Notes: generated by a model from the letters alone, not told the origin. A stretch of 64,000 nucleotides of DNA from Nocardiopsis sp. YSL2 (GCF_030555055.1 NZ_JAMOAO010000001.1:3410001-3474000); one strand, 5' to 3'. Shown: positions 6,434-14,922, numbered from the stretch's first letter. Numbers and translations are program-made.

Positions 6434-9400
6434 GGCCCCAGGGGAAGTTCCGGCTGTCCCCGCAGGCACCCCCACCCCCCGCTACCGGCTCGAACGCGCG
6501 GGCATCCGCAACGTCTGGCAGTACGACGACCACGTCCTCGACTTCGCCGAGGGCCGCCTGCTGCTGCGCGGCCGCAACGGCGCGGGCAAGTCCAAGGCGC
6601 TGGAGATGCTGCTCCCCTTCCTGTTGGACGGCGACGTCCGACGTCTGGACACCACGGGCACCAACCGCACCAGCCTGCGCTGGCTCATGGCGGAGGACCA
6701 CCGCGCCCACCGCCTGCCCGACCTGGAGGACACCGGCCCCGACCTGTTGGGCGGCCCCGAGGAGGACACCGCCGGCACGGCCCCCGACGAGGGGGGCGCC
6801 GGGGCCGGTGAGGAGTCCGCCCCCGTCACCCGCCTGGGCTACCTGTGGGTGGAGTTCACCACCGACCGCGGCGAACGCGGCCTCGACGCCGCCGCGCGCT
6901 CGGCCCACGGGCCCAGCACCGCCTCCGCGCTGCTGGCCGCCTCCAGCGCCGCACGCGGCGCCGCAGACCCCCGAGCCGCCGATCCGGACCCGGCCGGGGG
7001 CACCGACCAGGACGACGACGGCACCGGCACGGACTCCCGCGCCGCCGCGCCGCCGCGGCACCTGACCCTGGGCGCCGCCGTCATGGCGGTCGGGGACTCC
7101 GACCCCCGCTGCGTGTTCTTCGTCACCGAACGCCGGATCGGCCACGAGCTCCACCTGGTCACCGACGGCCGCCCCATGCCCGTGGACCGGCTGCGGGCCG
7201 AGGTCGGCGCCGACAACTGCTTCACCAGCGCCGTGCCCTACCGCGCCCGGGTGATGCACAGCCTCTTCGGTATCGACGACTCCGTCCGCTACCGCAACCT
7301 CATCCACCTGCTCTACCGGCTGCGCCGTCCCACCATCGGCGACCGCCTCGAAGCCGGGGAGCTCGTCAGCGTCCTCTCCGAGGCCCTGCCGCCCATGGAC
7401 GACTCCGTCCTCGACGAGGTCGGCCGCAACATCGCCGACCTCGAACTGGCCCGGGCCGACCAGACCGCCCTCGCCCAGGCCGGCACCGGAGTCGACGCCT
7501 TCCTCGCCGACTACCACGCCTACCTCGTCCACGCCCTGCGCGGGCGCGCCGCCGAGGTCCGCGAACAGCTGGACTCCTGTGCCCGCCGCACCGCCGAGAC
7601 CGACCGTCTGCGCTCCGAGCTCGACGACCTCATCACCGCCGAGAGCCACATCGCCGAGGAGCGCGACCAGGCCCGCCGCACCCGCGACACCGCCGGGGCC
7701 GACGAGAAGACCCTCGCCGCCGCCCAGGCCGGGGCCGCCAACGCCACCGACAACGAGCGCCGCGCCTACGACGCCGCCGTCGGCGCCTACATCCGCGCCG
7801 CCGAGGCCGCCTGGGCCGCCGCCGAGCACGCCGAGCGCGCGGAGCACCAGGCCGTCCACCGGATGTCCGAGGACACCGCCGCCATCGAGCGCGCCCTGGA
7901 GATCCTGCGCCAGACCCACGCCGACGCCGACCGCGCGGCCACCGCCGCCGGAATCCCCCCGGAGTCCCTCGGCGTCGTCCCCGACCCCTCCGCCACCGTC
8001 CACGCCCCGCGCGAGAGCACCACCCGGGTCGACCTCCAGGGACTGGAGCAGGCCGTGGAACGCGAGCCCGTCGAGGGCATCGACCTCGACGCCCTGCGCG
8101 AGCGCCTCGGCCGCCTCCACGACCACCTCACCACCGCCGCCGGCCACGCCGCCGACCGGGCCGACCAAGCGGCCCGCCTGACCGCCCTCACCACGGCCGA
8201 GGCCGCCACCGACCGCCGCCTCGTCGCGCTGACCAGCGAGGCCGAGAGCGCCGACGCCGCCCTCGACCACGCCCACACCCGCGAGCAGGAGGCCATCGCG
8301 GACCTGCGCGGCGCCAGCGCCGACTACGCGGACGGCGTCCGCGCATGGACCGCCCGCCTGCGCGACTCCAGCCACGCCCACGCCCTCGGTGACGCCATCC
8401 ACGAGTTGGAGGGCAGCGTCGAACTGCCCATCACCGACTCCCTGCGCGTCCTGGACCCCGACGTCCCGGCGGCCGTCGCCCGCCTCGCCCACGCGGCCGT
8501 CGACCCGCTCCTGGAGGAGCTCCGGTCCCGCCGCGACGTCGCCGTCAACGAGGAGGGCCAGCTCTCGGACGAGCTCGCCGAGCTCGCCGACCGCCGTGCC
8601 AAGAACGCCGACCACGCGCCCGACCGGCCCGCCTGGGCCACCTACCCGCGCCCCGAGGCCGACGGCGTCCCCCTCCACCTGGCCGTCGACTTCGCCGAGG
8701 GCCTCACCACGCGCGAACAGGCGGGTCTGGAGGCCGCACTGGAGGCCAGCGGCCTGCTGGCCGGGTGGGTCCGCGCCGACGGCACCCTCTACGACCCCAG
8801 CACCCGTGACCTCATGGTCACCCCGGCCCGCCCCGCCAAGGGCCGCACGCTCCTGGACGTCCTCGTCCCCGTCGCCGTCCCCGACCGCGGCGTGCAGGCC
8901 GACAACGTCCGCACCCTGCTGTCCTCCATCGCCCTGCACTCGGACACCCCCGGCTCCGCCGAGGACACCGAGGCCAAGCACCGCCGCGACAGCTCCGTGA
9001 CCACCGTCAGCTCCATGTCGCTCACCGGTGGCTGGCGCCTCGGTGTGGCCTCCGGAGCCCACTACAAGAGCGAGCCCGAGTTCATCGGCGAGGTCGCCCG
9101 CAAGCGCGCCCGCGACCGCCGATCCGCCAACACCGACCGGCGGATGGCCATCGCCGAGGCCCTCCTCGCCGAGGCGGGGGAGCGCCGCTGGGCGGTCGAG
9201 CGCTCGTACTCGGAACTGCTGGAGGTCTCCCGGGACCTGCCCGACTCCGCCCCGCTCATCCGGGCCTGGGCCGCCCTGGACGTGGCACGTACGGACGTCG
9301 CCGCCGCCCGTCGCGCCCACGGCCTCGCCCAGAGGACGGCCGAGGAGGCCCGCGAGGAACTGCTCCGGGTCCGCGCCCGGCTCAGGGACGAGGCCGCCCG

Positions 9401-11234
9401 GCCCCCCGCACCGTCGCCCGCCGGCGGCCAGGAGTCCCAAGGAGAGGAGGGCCTCCGGCGGACGCCCGCGGAGCAGCACCCGCTGCCCACCGCCCGCGCC
9501 GATCTCGACAGCACGCTGCGCGCCCTCGACCACCTGCGGGTCCTGGTGGCCTCCGCACTGCGCGACCTCGACGTCCTGGCCTGGGAGCTGGCCGACCACG
9601 AGCGCCACGTCGCCGCCTGGCGGCGGATCCGCGCCGACCGGGTCCTCGCGGAGGACGCCCGCGCCGCCGCCATCGACGACATGATCACGGTCCGCCGCCA
9701 GATCGAGCTCGGCGACCGCGCCCGAGGGGTCCCCGACGAGCAGATCGACGCCGCGCGCGAACAGGTCAAGGACCGCGCGGAGGAGGCCGCCCGCCGCCTG
9801 CCCGAACTCGAACGCGGAGCCCAGCGCGCCCGCGACGAACGCGTCAGCGCCGAGGTCCGGCTCGACGTCGCCACCCAGGAGCGCGCGGAGCAGGTGCGCC
9901 GTGCCCTGGCCGTCGGCGACGTCCTCGTCGCGTCCCTCACCGCCCCGGCCGGCGGTCAGGACCCACGCGGCGCCGGGATCGCACCGGACGCGGACGACGG
10001 AGGGAACGCGGAGGGCTCGGCGGCCCACGCGGTGTCCGAGGCGTCCGCGACGGGCGGGAGGGACGCCAACCGGACGGCACCCGACGCGGTCCTGCTGGGC
10101 GCGGCCGGGCTGGCCGACTGCGCGGCCGACGACGCGCCGCTCGCCGCCTACCTCGCGGCCCGCACCGCCGCCGGCGACGCCCCGGCCTCCGGCCCCGACG
10201 TCCGGCTCGCTCTCCTGGAGGAGCTCGTCGCCCAACTGGAGGAGGGGCTCGACGCCCAGACCGACCTCCCCGAGGTCGACGACAGCGCCATCCTCGGCAG
10301 CCGTGAGGAGCTGCACCGGTTGCTGACCTCGGCCGACTGGGCACAGACCCGGACCGAGCTCACCGAACCCCGCGGCCTCAAACGCCTCACCGTCCACGAC
10401 GAGGACGGGGCCCACGACGTCACCGCCTACGCCGCCCGGGTGGCCGCCGCCGTCGCCCGTGCCGACGAGACCGTCGCCATCGCCGAGGAGGAGGCCTTCG
10501 AACGCCACCTGCTGGGCGAACTCGCCGGACACCTGTCCCGCCAGATCGACGAGGCCCACGGCCTCATCCACACGATGAACGACGTCCTGAAGGACGTCAC
10601 CACCTCGGCGGGGCTGGGCGTGCGGCTGGACTGGCGGCTCGCCCCCGACGCCGGGGCGGACATCGAGGCCGTCGTCCCGCTCCTGGCCACCCCGCCCGAG
10701 GAGCGCACGCGCGTGCAGACCACCCGTCTGCGCGACGCCCTGCGCCGCTGCATCGAGGCGATCCGGAGGCTGGACCCGACCGCCACCGGCGGCGCCCAGC
10801 TGCGCGCCGCACTGGACTACCGGTCGTGGTTCACCTTCACCGTCTACGTCACCGACGGAACCGGCGACGAGCGCCGTCTCGGCCACCGCACCGCGCTCAG
10901 CCAGGGCGAGCAGCGGGTCGTGGCCTACCTCGTCCTCTTCGCCGCCGCCGCCGCGCAGTTCGACGCCCTGGCCGCCCGTGCTCCCTGGGCGCCCCGGCTC
11001 ATCCTCCTGGACGACGCCTTCGCGAAGGTCGACGAGCCCACGCACGGGCGGCTCCTGGGCCTGCTGGTGGAACTCGACCTCGACTTCGTCCTGACCTCCG
11101 AACGCGTCTGGGGCTGCTTCGCGAGCGTGCCGAGCCTCAACATCTACGAGTGTCTGCGTGATCCCAACGTGCCCGGGATCGCCACCCTGCACTTCACCTG
11201 GGACGGCAGCAGGAGACGGCTCGTGGGCGTCTAG
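6411..11234 (+). CDS. JetC-like SMC-family ATPase (TIGR02680)
   Basis: 1607 residues from GTG 6411. The Walker A motif GRNGAGKS is at residues 54-61, the ABC signature LSQGEQ at 1496-1501 and the Walker B LILLDDA at 1530-1536, with a long Ala/Arg/Glu-rich coiled-coil region between. This split ATPase head with a coiled-coil arm and hinge is the SMC/MukB architecture, and the LLDDAFAKVDE block and VPGIATLHFTWDG ending are typical of TIGR02680. In related systems this ATPase extrudes DNA loops and senses small circular DNA before JetD cuts. All visible ATPase motifs are intact, so the protein looks active. Several Pro/Gly/Asp-rich insertions (about residues 115-215 and 1000-1030, 1180-1230) interrupt the arm. 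No JetD gene follows. Confidence 0.85.
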   Translation: MVTQETSEAPGEVPAVPAGTPTPRYRLERAGIRNVWQYDDHVLDFAEGRLLLRGRNGAGKSKALEMLLPFLLDGDVRRLDTTGTNRTSLRWLMAEDHRAHRLPDLEDTGPDLLGGPEEDTAGTAPDEGGAGAGEESAPVTRLGYLWVEFTTDRGERGLDAAARSAHGPSTASALLAASSAARGAADPRAADPDPAGGTDQDDDGTGTDSRAAAPPRHLTLGAAVMAVGDSDPRCVFFVTERRIGHELHLVTDGRPMPVDRLRAEVGADNCFTSAVPYRARVMHSLFGIDDSVRYRNLIHLLYRLRRPTIGDRLEAGELVSVLSEALPPMDDSVLDEVGRNIADLELARADQTALAQAGTGVDAFLADYHAYLVHALRGRAAEVREQLDSCARRTAETDRLRSELDDLITAESHIAEERDQARRTRDTAGADEKTLAAAQAGAANATDNERRAYDAAVGAYIRAAEAAWAAAEHAERAEHQAVHRMSEDTAAIERALEILRQTHADADRAATAAGIPPESLGVVPDPSATVHAPRESTTRVDLQGLEQAVEREPVEGIDLDALRERLGRLHDHLTTAAGHAADRADQAARLTALTTAEAATDRRLVALTSEAESADAALDHAHTREQEAIADLRGASADYADGVRAWTARLRDSSHAHALGDAIHELEGSVELPITDSLRVLDPDVPAAVARLAHAAVDPLLEELRSRRDVAVNEEGQLSDELAELADRRAKNADHAPDRPAWATYPRPEADGVPLHLAVDFAEGLTTREQAGLEAALEASGLLAGWVRADGTLYDPSTRDLMVTPARPAKGRTLLDVLVPVAVPDRGVQADNVRTLLSSIALHSDTPGSAEDTEAKHRRDSSVTTVSSMSLTGGWRLGVASGAHYKSEPEFIGEVARKRARDRRSANTDRRMAIAEALLAEAGERRWAVERSYSELLEVSRDLPDSAPLIRAWAALDVARTDVAAARRAHGLAQRTAEEAREELLRVRARLRDEAARPPAPSPAGGQESQGEEGLRRTPAEQHPLPTARADLDSTLRALDHLRVLVASALRDLDVLAWELADHERHVAAWRRIRADRVLAEDARAAAIDDMITVRRQIELGDRARGVPDEQIDAAREQVKDRAEEAARRLPELERGAQRARDERVSAEVRLDVATQERAEQVRRALAVGDVLVASLTAPAGGQDPRGAGIAPDADDGGNAEGSAAHAVSEASATGGRDANRTAPDAVLLGAAGLADCAADDAPLAAYLAARTAAGDAPASGPDVRLALLEELVAQLEEGLDAQTDLPEVDDSAILGSREELHRLLTSADWAQTRTELTEPRGLKRLTVHDEDGAHDVTAYAARVAAAVARADETVAIAEEEAFERHLLGELAGHLSRQIDEAHGLIHTMNDVLKDVTTSAGLGVRLDWRLAPDAGADIEAVVPLLATPPEERTRVQTTRLRDALRRCIEAIRRLDPTATGGAQLRAALDYRSWFTFTVYVTDGTGDERRLGHRTALSQGEQRVVAYLVLFAAAAAQFDALAARAPWAPRLILLDDAFAKVDEPTHGRLLGLLVELDLDFVLTSERVWGCFASVPSLNIYECLRDPNVPGIATLHFTWDGSRRRLVGV

Positions 11235-11241
11235 GGCGTCT

Positions 11242-11304
11242 AGGGCGCTTCGCGCGGGGGCGGGCTTCCGCCCTCAATCGAGAGCCTGCGGCTCCAGATC
11301 TTCC
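11242..11304. repeat. 63-bp direct repeat, copy 1
   Basis: Begins AGGGCGCTTCGCGCGG, 8 bases after the jetC stop, and is identical over all 63 bases to 11331-11393. Each copy can form two hairpins (GGGCGG/CCGCCC and GAGC/GCTC). The copies are separated by 26 unrelated bases. Confidence 0.9.
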
Positions 11305-11330
11305 CGCCCGTCGCCCACCATCGCCCGTGG

Positions 11331-11393
11331 AGGGCGCTTCGCGCGGGGGCGGGCTTCCGCCCTCAATCGAGAGCCTGCGGCTCCAGATCTTCC
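11331..11393. repeat. 63-bp direct repeat, copy 2
   Basis: Second perfect copy, ending 44 bases before the ATPase start. Its position between two genes of the locus would place it as a hairpin-rich spacer in a joint transcript, or as a REP-type intergenic palindrome family. Confidence 0.9.
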
Positions 11394-11401
11394 TTTCTGT
11401 C

Positions 11402-11411
11402 CTAGTCTGCT
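11402..11411 (+). promoter_or_regulatory. Possible promoter element before the SbcC-like gene
   Basis: CTAGTCTGCT, containing the -10-like TAGTCT, is identical to the sequence before the jetA-like gene at 3648-3657. No convincing -35 box is present. It suggests that the ATPase gene may have its own start point and shared regulation with the jet genes. Confidence 0.4.
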
Positions 11412-11436
11412 TGTGCAGGTACGACGACGGAGCGGG

Positions 11437-13533
11437 GTGGCGCAGGTGACTCGGGGAACCGAGGTGATCGACGGCGGCGGACGGAACGATCCACCGCACT
11501 CCGACGACCCCACGACGACGAAGATCCTGGACGCCCTGGCCCACGCGGGGCTGTCGGCGAGCGTGCGGTCATGGGTCACCGCCGCGCTCTGGGGCGACGA
11601 CGCCCTGGCGGCGCTGCTCGAGGGCGAGCACCTTCCCGAGATCCACCCCGGCGGAACCGCGACCCCACCTCCCGGCCGGGTGCGCCGCGCCTACCTCACC
11701 GGCATCCGCGTCCAGGGCTTCCGCGGGATCGGCCGACCCGCGGAGCTGTCCTTCCCGCCCGGCCCCGGGCTGACGGTCATCGTCGGCCGCAACGGCTCCG
11801 GCAAGTCCAGCTTCGCCGAGGCCGCCGAGGCGGCGCTCACCGGCCGCAACCCCCGCTGGGACGCCATGCCCACCGGATGGCGCGACGGCTGGCGCAACCT
11901 CCACTACGACGAACGCACCGAGGCCAGCGTCGACATCCACATCGCCGGCGACGCGGGCCCCACCCGCATCAGCCGCCGCTGGACGGGTGAGAGCGTGCGC
12001 TCGGCGCGCGGCGAGGTGGTCCACCCGAGCGGCGAGACCTCCGCCCTGCGCACCCTGGACTGGGGCGAGAACCTCGTCCGCTACCGCCCCTTCCTGTCCT
12101 ACGACGAGCTCGGACGCACGGTCACCGGCCGCTCGGCGGAGCTCTACGACACACTCACGGCGCTCCTCGGACTCACCGGCCTGGCCCAGGCCGAGCGCCG
12201 CCTGGCCAAGGTCTGTGACGCGCTCGCCAAACGCCGCGACCGCCCCGGTCGGGAGTCGCGGCTGCTGGTGGACGCCCTGAGCGCGTCGAGCGACCCGCGC
12301 GCCGCCCAGGCCGCCCAGATCCTCACGGGGCCCTCCCTCGACGTCGAGGCCCTGCGCCGCATCGCCGCCGACGACGGCCCGGCCGACCCGGCCCACCACG
12401 TGGTGCTGCGCCGGCTGCGGCGGCTCTCGGTGCCCGAGCGCGTCGTCATGAGCGACGTCGTCAACGAGCTGCGCGGCGCCTCCATGGAGCTGGCCATGGC
12501 CGCGGGCAGCAAGGGCGACCACGCCCACGGCGTGGTCCGGCTGCTGGAACAGGCCCTCGAACACCACAAGCGCCACCCCACGGACACCACCTGCCCCACC
12601 TGCTCGGCGCCCGGCGCGATCGGCGCCGACTGGGTGCGCCGGGCCAACGCCCAGCTGCGCGGCCTGCGGGCCCAGGCAGCGACGGCGGCGGCCGCCTACG
12701 AGCGCGCCGACGCCGCCCGCGACCAGGCCCGCTTCCTGCTCTCGCCCACGCCCTCCTGGCTGCCGCCGGACAGTGAGCTCGGGCAGGTCTGGGCGCTGTG
12801 GGAGTCCGGTTCCGACATCGAGGACCTCGCGGAGCTGGCCGAGCACATCGAGTCGGTCGGCCGCAAACTGCGCTCGGCGGCCCTCAGCGCCCGCAGGGAC
12901 GCCGGTGAGCGCCTGGAGGACCCCACCGACGGCTGGTCGGAGCTGGCGGAGCGGCTCTCGAGCTGGCTGGACGACGCACAGGACGCCATCGCCGCCAGGG
13001 ACACCCTCGCCGTCGCCGAGGCGGCGCTCACCTGGTTGGCGGACCAGGCGCGGGCGCTGCGGGCGGAGCGGCTCGGCCCGGTGGCCGCCCAGGCGGAACA
13101 GGTCTGGTTCCGGTTGCGCCAGGAACGCCACATCGACCTCCAGGGCATGCGGCTGATCGGTCGCGGCGCCCGGCGCCGGGTCGAGGTGGACGTGGCCGTC
13201 GACGGCGTGGGCGACCAGACCAGCGCGCCCGGACTGCTCAGTCAGGGGGAGTTCCAGGCGCTGGCGCTGTCGATCTGCCTCCCGCGCACACTCGTGGACG
13301 GCAACCCGTTCGGGTTCCTGCTGTTGGACGACCCCGTCCAGGCGATGGACACCGAGACCGTGGAGGGCCTGGCCACGGTCCTGGCGGAGGTGGGGCGGCA
13401 CCGGCAGCTCATCGTGTTCACGCACGACACACGGCTCTCGGACGCGTTGCGGAGGCTGGGCCTGCCGGCGGCCATCCGGACGATCAACCGGGACGCGATG
13501 TCGAACGTGTGGCTGTCGGACGGGGACGCCTGA
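11437..13533 (+). CDS. Rad50/SbcC-like AAA ATPase with CPTC zinc-hook motif
   Basis: 698 residues from GTG 11437, chosen because a GGAGCGG site precedes it and upstream frame overlaps repeats and jetC. An N-terminal helical segment leads into the ATPase half with Walker A GRNGSGKS at 117-124. CPTC at 386-389 lies near the middle of the protein. The signature LLSQGEF is near 600, Walker B FLLLDDP at 627-633, and a FTHDTRL D-loop/switch region follows. The centred CxxC in a helical arm is the Rad50/SbcC zinc-hook arrangement that dimerises arm tips. No SbcD-type nuclease gene is adjacent, and I see no extra nuclease motif inside. It occupies the place where JetD normally stands, on the same strand as jetABC. 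Confidence 0.8.
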   Translation: MAQVTRGTEVIDGGGRNDPPHSDDPTTTKILDALAHAGLSASVRSWVTAALWGDDALAALLEGEHLPEIHPGGTATPPPGRVRRAYLTGIRVQGFRGIGRPAELSFPPGPGLTVIVGRNGSGKSSFAEAAEAALTGRNPRWDAMPTGWRDGWRNLHYDERTEASVDIHIAGDAGPTRISRRWTGESVRSARGEVVHPSGETSALRTLDWGENLVRYRPFLSYDELGRTVTGRSAELYDTLTALLGLTGLAQAERRLAKVCDALAKRRDRPGRESRLLVDALSASSDPRAAQAAQILTGPSLDVEALRRIAADDGPADPAHHVVLRRLRRLSVPERVVMSDVVNELRGASMELAMAAGSKGDHAHGVVRLLEQALEHHKRHPTDTTCPTCSAPGAIGADWVRRANAQLRGLRAQAATAAAAYERADAARDQARFLLSPTPSWLPPDSELGQVWALWESGSDIEDLAELAEHIESVGRKLRSAALSARRDAGERLEDPTDGWSELAERLSSWLDDAQDAIAARDTLAVAEAALTWLADQARALRAERLGPVAAQAEQVWFRLRQERHIDLQGMRLIGRGARRRVEVDVAVDGVGDQTSAPGLLSQGEFQALALSICLPRTLVDGNPFGFLLLDDPVQAMDTETVEGLATVLAEVGRHRQLIVFTHDTRLSDALRRLGLPAAIRTINRDAMSNVWLSDGDA

Positions 13534-13615
13534 GGGTGCGCCGCGGGGAAGCGGTCTGAGTCACACGCCAGGCCGTTTCCACGGCCCCCCGAGTGCCCTC
13601 TCCGACAGGCGGAAG

Positions 13616-13634
13616 GCCCTCTGACAAGGGCTTT
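13616..13634 (+). terminator. Possible terminator after the SbcC-like gene
   Basis: GCCCT (616-620) pairs with AGGGC (627-631), followed by TTT. Short and of moderate strength. Confidence 0.45.
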
Positions 13635-13700
13635 CGTGTCCGTGCGGGCAGAGTGCGGGGAGTGCGGCGGCGCGGTGCCCGAGGCGGCCCGGTATTCGAT

Positions 13701-13731
13701 TTGGCAGACCACCCCCGAAGACCTGTATAGT
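13701..13731 (+). promoter_or_regulatory. Promoter of tRNA-Thr
   Basis: TTGGCA (13701-13706) and TATAGT (13726-13731), 19 bp apart, about 58 bases before the tRNA. Confidence 0.6.
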
Positions 13732-13789
13732 CATGACCAGCGCAAGGGGGCAACACCCCCGGGGCGGACGAGAGAAAGCCCAGCAGCGC

Positions 13790-13865
13790 GCCCCTTTAGC
13801 TCAGTCGGCAGAGCGTCTCCATGGTAAGGAGAAGGTCTACGGTTCGATTCCGTAAAGGGGCTCCA
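13790..13865 (+). tRNA. tRNA-Thr (GGT)
   Basis: A 76-nt tRNA including an encoded CCA. Acceptor GCCCCTT pairs with AAGGGGC, the anticodon stem CTCC/GGAG encloses ATGGTAA (anticodon GGT), and the T arm contains GGTTCGATTCC. It marks the right edge of the accessory region. Confidence 0.97.
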
Positions 13866-13967
13866 CCACTTGATGCGGTCCGGTCCACTCAGGTGGGTGG
13901 CCGGTGGAGCATCTACCGGCCGGAACCGGGAGAGATACGAGGTATCGTATTATCGACCGTTGATCGG

Positions 13968-14043
13968 GGCGGAGTAGCTCAGTCGGTAGAGCAAGCGGCT
14001 CATAATCGCTGTGTCGTCGGTTCAAGTCCGGCCTCCGCTACCA
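13968..14043 (+). tRNA. tRNA-Met (CAT), elongator type
   Basis: A 76-nt tRNA including CCA. Acceptor GGCGGAG pairs with CTCCGCT (one G-U), anticodon loop CTCATAA. The paired first acceptor position and the D arm differ from an initiator tRNA, so this is an elongator Met tRNA. A CAT-anticodon Ile tRNA (lysidine-modified) is less likely. Confidence 0.93.
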
Positions 14044-14050
14044 ACCCGCT

Positions 14051-14075
14051 GACCCCTGAGACTTCCTCAGGGGTC
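14051..14075 (+). terminator. Terminator after tRNA-Met
   Basis: Perfect stem GACCCCTGAG/CTCAGGGGTC around the loop ACTTC. Confidence 0.88.
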
Positions 14076-14087
14076 GTCGCGGGCGCT

Positions 14088-14117
14088 TTGCAGTGTTCTA
14101 CTGCGCCTAGGTACTGT
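14088..14117 (+). promoter_or_regulatory. Promoter of rpmG
   Basis: TTGCAG (14088-14093) and TACTGT (14112-14117) with an 18-bp spacer, 24 bases before the GTG start. Confidence 0.55.
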
Positions 14118-14141
14118 CTCCAGCGAGAAAGGCACTCCGAA

Positions 14142-14306
14142 GTGGCTGCCACAGACGTGAGGCCGAAGATCACCCTGGCCTGCCAGGAGTGCAATCACCG
14201 GAACTACATCACGCGCAAGAACCGTCGGAACACCCCCGACAGGCTCGCGATCAAGAAGTTCTGCCCGAACTGCCGCAAGCACAACGAGCACCGCGAGACC
14301 CGCTAG
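14142..14306 (+). CDS. rpmG: 50S ribosomal protein L33 (zinc-binding form)
   Basis: 54 residues from GTG 14142. Two cysteine pairs (CQEC and CPNC) show the zinc-binding C+ form of L33. The [18 protein letters not shown] block is typical of actinomycete L33. Placement between tRNA-Met and a HadA-like gene matches the order I know from Streptomyces. Confidence 0.96.
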   Translation: MAATDVRPKITLACQECNHRNYITRKNRRNTPDRLAIKKFCPNCRKHNEHRETR

Positions 14307-14478
14307 TCGCCGACTTTCGGAACCGGCTCCCGTAGCCGGTCACGCGTGAGCCGTTGCGCCGCCTCCCGTCACACGGGGGGCAGGCTAGACTTCCAGCCCG
14401 GTGAGTGATGCACTCACCGGGCTGTTCGTGTGTCCGGGACCGTGCCTCCCGGTCAGGAGAACCCAGGAGAGGGAGAGC

Positions 14479-14922
14479 GTGGCGATCAACCCTGACTACC
14501 TCGGCCGGGAGTACCCCGCGCCGGAGGTCTACGAGGTGACCCGGGGCAAGATCCGCGAGTTCGCCGAAGCGGTCAACGACCCCGACCCGGTCTACGTCGA
14601 CCAGGCCGCGGCCAAGGCGGCGGGCCACCCCGACGTGATCGCGCCCCCGACCTTCCCGGTCATCCTGGGCATGGCCGGCTCCGCGCAGGCGATCGCCGAC
14701 CCCGAGCTCGGCGTCGACTTCTCGCGCGTCGTGCACGGCGACCAGAGCTTCCACTACACGCGTCCGCTGCACGCGGGCGACGTGCTCAGCTCCGTCACCC
14801 GCATCACCGGGATCAAGGCGCTCGGCGGCAACGAGCTGCTCACCCTGGAGACGGTCGCCACGGCCGACGACGGCGAACACGTCGTCACCACGAGCATGAT
14901 GCTCGTGGTCCGCGGCGAGTAG
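14479..14922 (+). CDS. HadA-like MaoC-family dehydratase subunit (UPF0336)
   Basis: 147 residues from GTG 14479 after a GGAGAGGGAGAG site. Sequence features: opening NPDYLGREYPAPEVYEV, a NDPDPVYVD segment, APPTFPVI, and the VVHGDQSFHYTRPLHAGDVL stretch of the N-terminal FAS1-like dehydratase domain. Homologues in mycobacteria (HadA/HadC) pair with HadB as (3R)-hydroxyacyl-ACP dehydratases of fatty-acid synthase II. HadA-type subunits supply the substrate channel and lack the catalytic hot-dog residues. The next gene is the matching HadB-like subunit. Mycolic acids are not expected in a Streptomyces-like organism, so the substrate here is open. Confidence 0.88.
   Translation: MAINPDYLGREYPAPEVYEVTRGKIREFAEAVNDPDPVYVDQAAAKAAGHPDVIAPPTFPVILGMAGSAQAIADPELGVDFSRVVHGDQSFHYTRPLHAGDVLSSVTRITGIKALGGNELLTLETVATADDGEHVVTTSMMLVVRGE

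Noticed and set aside
6282..11192. About 1640-codon open frame on the minus strand opposite jetC
   Set aside because: Mirror of the jetC codon pattern; Gly/Val-rich translation without motifs.
11242..11393. CRISPR array
   Set aside because: Only two copies, 63 bp each, with one 26-bp spacer and no cas genes.
11437..13533. JetD or RloC-type anticodon nuclease
   Set aside because: No Toprim or winged-helix topoisomerase pattern and no recognisable PrrC-type active-site block; both ends of the protein belong to the ATPase head.
13534..13789. Attachment-site duplicate (3' end of tRNA-Tyr) at the right edge of the accessory region
   Set aside because: I looked for the T-arm and acceptor sequence of tRNA-Tyr here and found no match.
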